From Bacteroidales bacterium (lineage in GTDB: Bacteria; Bacteroidota; Bacteroidia; Bacteroidales; DTU049): a stretch of DNA of 5,937 nucleotides. Where the stretch lies: positions 1-5,937 of the forward strand of contig JASEGF010000139.1 in NCBI GenBank assembly GCA_030017935.1. The letters run 5' to 3'. Below the pieces are notes generated by a model. That model was given only the letters and a program-made list of their open reading frames with translations. It was not told the DNA's origin and searched no databases. Shown piece by piece: positions 5,744-5,937 of the stretch. A program made the translations under genes and the position numbers. Each line of letters starts with the position of its first letter. Position 1 is the first letter of the stretch.

Positions 5744-5937
5744 TTTTATTTTATCGCTTTGTGAATAAGACCAGTATATCTAAATTTTTTAAGAATATAA
5801 TTTGAATTTTAACAAAAATTATCTTATAACGTATCTTCCCCAGAAATAATAAACTTTTAATGGCTCGATAGCCTGATGGTTATTGAGAAAATCCAGTTTT
5901 TTAATTATATTAATTTATTGCCTACATAAAATTAAAG

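Noticed and set aside
5862..5873. Short inverted repeat GGCT-CGAT-AGCC after ribF
   Set aside because: A 4-base stem lying over 100 bases after the stop codon with no following T-run is not a credible terminator.

Overview
The window looks like a piece of a strongly AT-rich Bacteroidota chromosome. Three things point there: a PorT-like outer-membrane beta-barrel protein with a signal peptide ending in Ala-Gln; start codons with A/T-rich leaders and no Shine-Dalgarno; and Bacteroidota-type -7 boxes (TAnnTTTG) in front of the genes that head transcripts. The gene trio alpha/beta hydrolase, CBS-domain protein and NAD kinase is also one I associate with that phylum. The standard bacterial code fits (TGG for Trp, TAA/TAG stops). 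I cannot name a genus.

Left half (minus strand, read right to left): an alpha/beta hydrolase (3040-2246) is followed after 13 bases by a GT4-type glycosyltransferase (2232-1048). Next come tRNA-Pro(UGG) (1013-939) and tRNA-Arg(UCU) (920-847), then a small outer-membrane beta-barrel protein (840-178) whose ATG lies only 6 bases after the end of tRNA-Arg. At the left edge is the first part of another minus-strand gene (68 to beyond position 1), which I do not recognise.

Right half (plus strand): a 144-base divergent intergenic region (3041-3184) leads to a CBS-CBS-ACT-like regulatory protein (3185-3847). NAD kinase (3851-4729) follows after 3 bases. Then ribF, the bifunctional riboflavin kinase/FAD synthetase (4811-5743), has its own well-formed promoter. 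The last 194 bases hold no gene I can support.

Functionally, nadK and ribF make the redox cofactors NADP, FMN and FAD. The CBS protein, tightly coupled to nadK, is a plausible nucleotide-sensing partner. The hydrolase and glycosyltransferase are generic enzymes, the second probably for cell-surface glycans. No mobile element, CRISPR array or defence system is visible, and this is mostly ordinary core-genome sequence. The most notable details are the tRNA-to-mRNA junction at 841-847 and a consistent pattern of -7 boxes very close to start codons, which implies very short 5' leaders.
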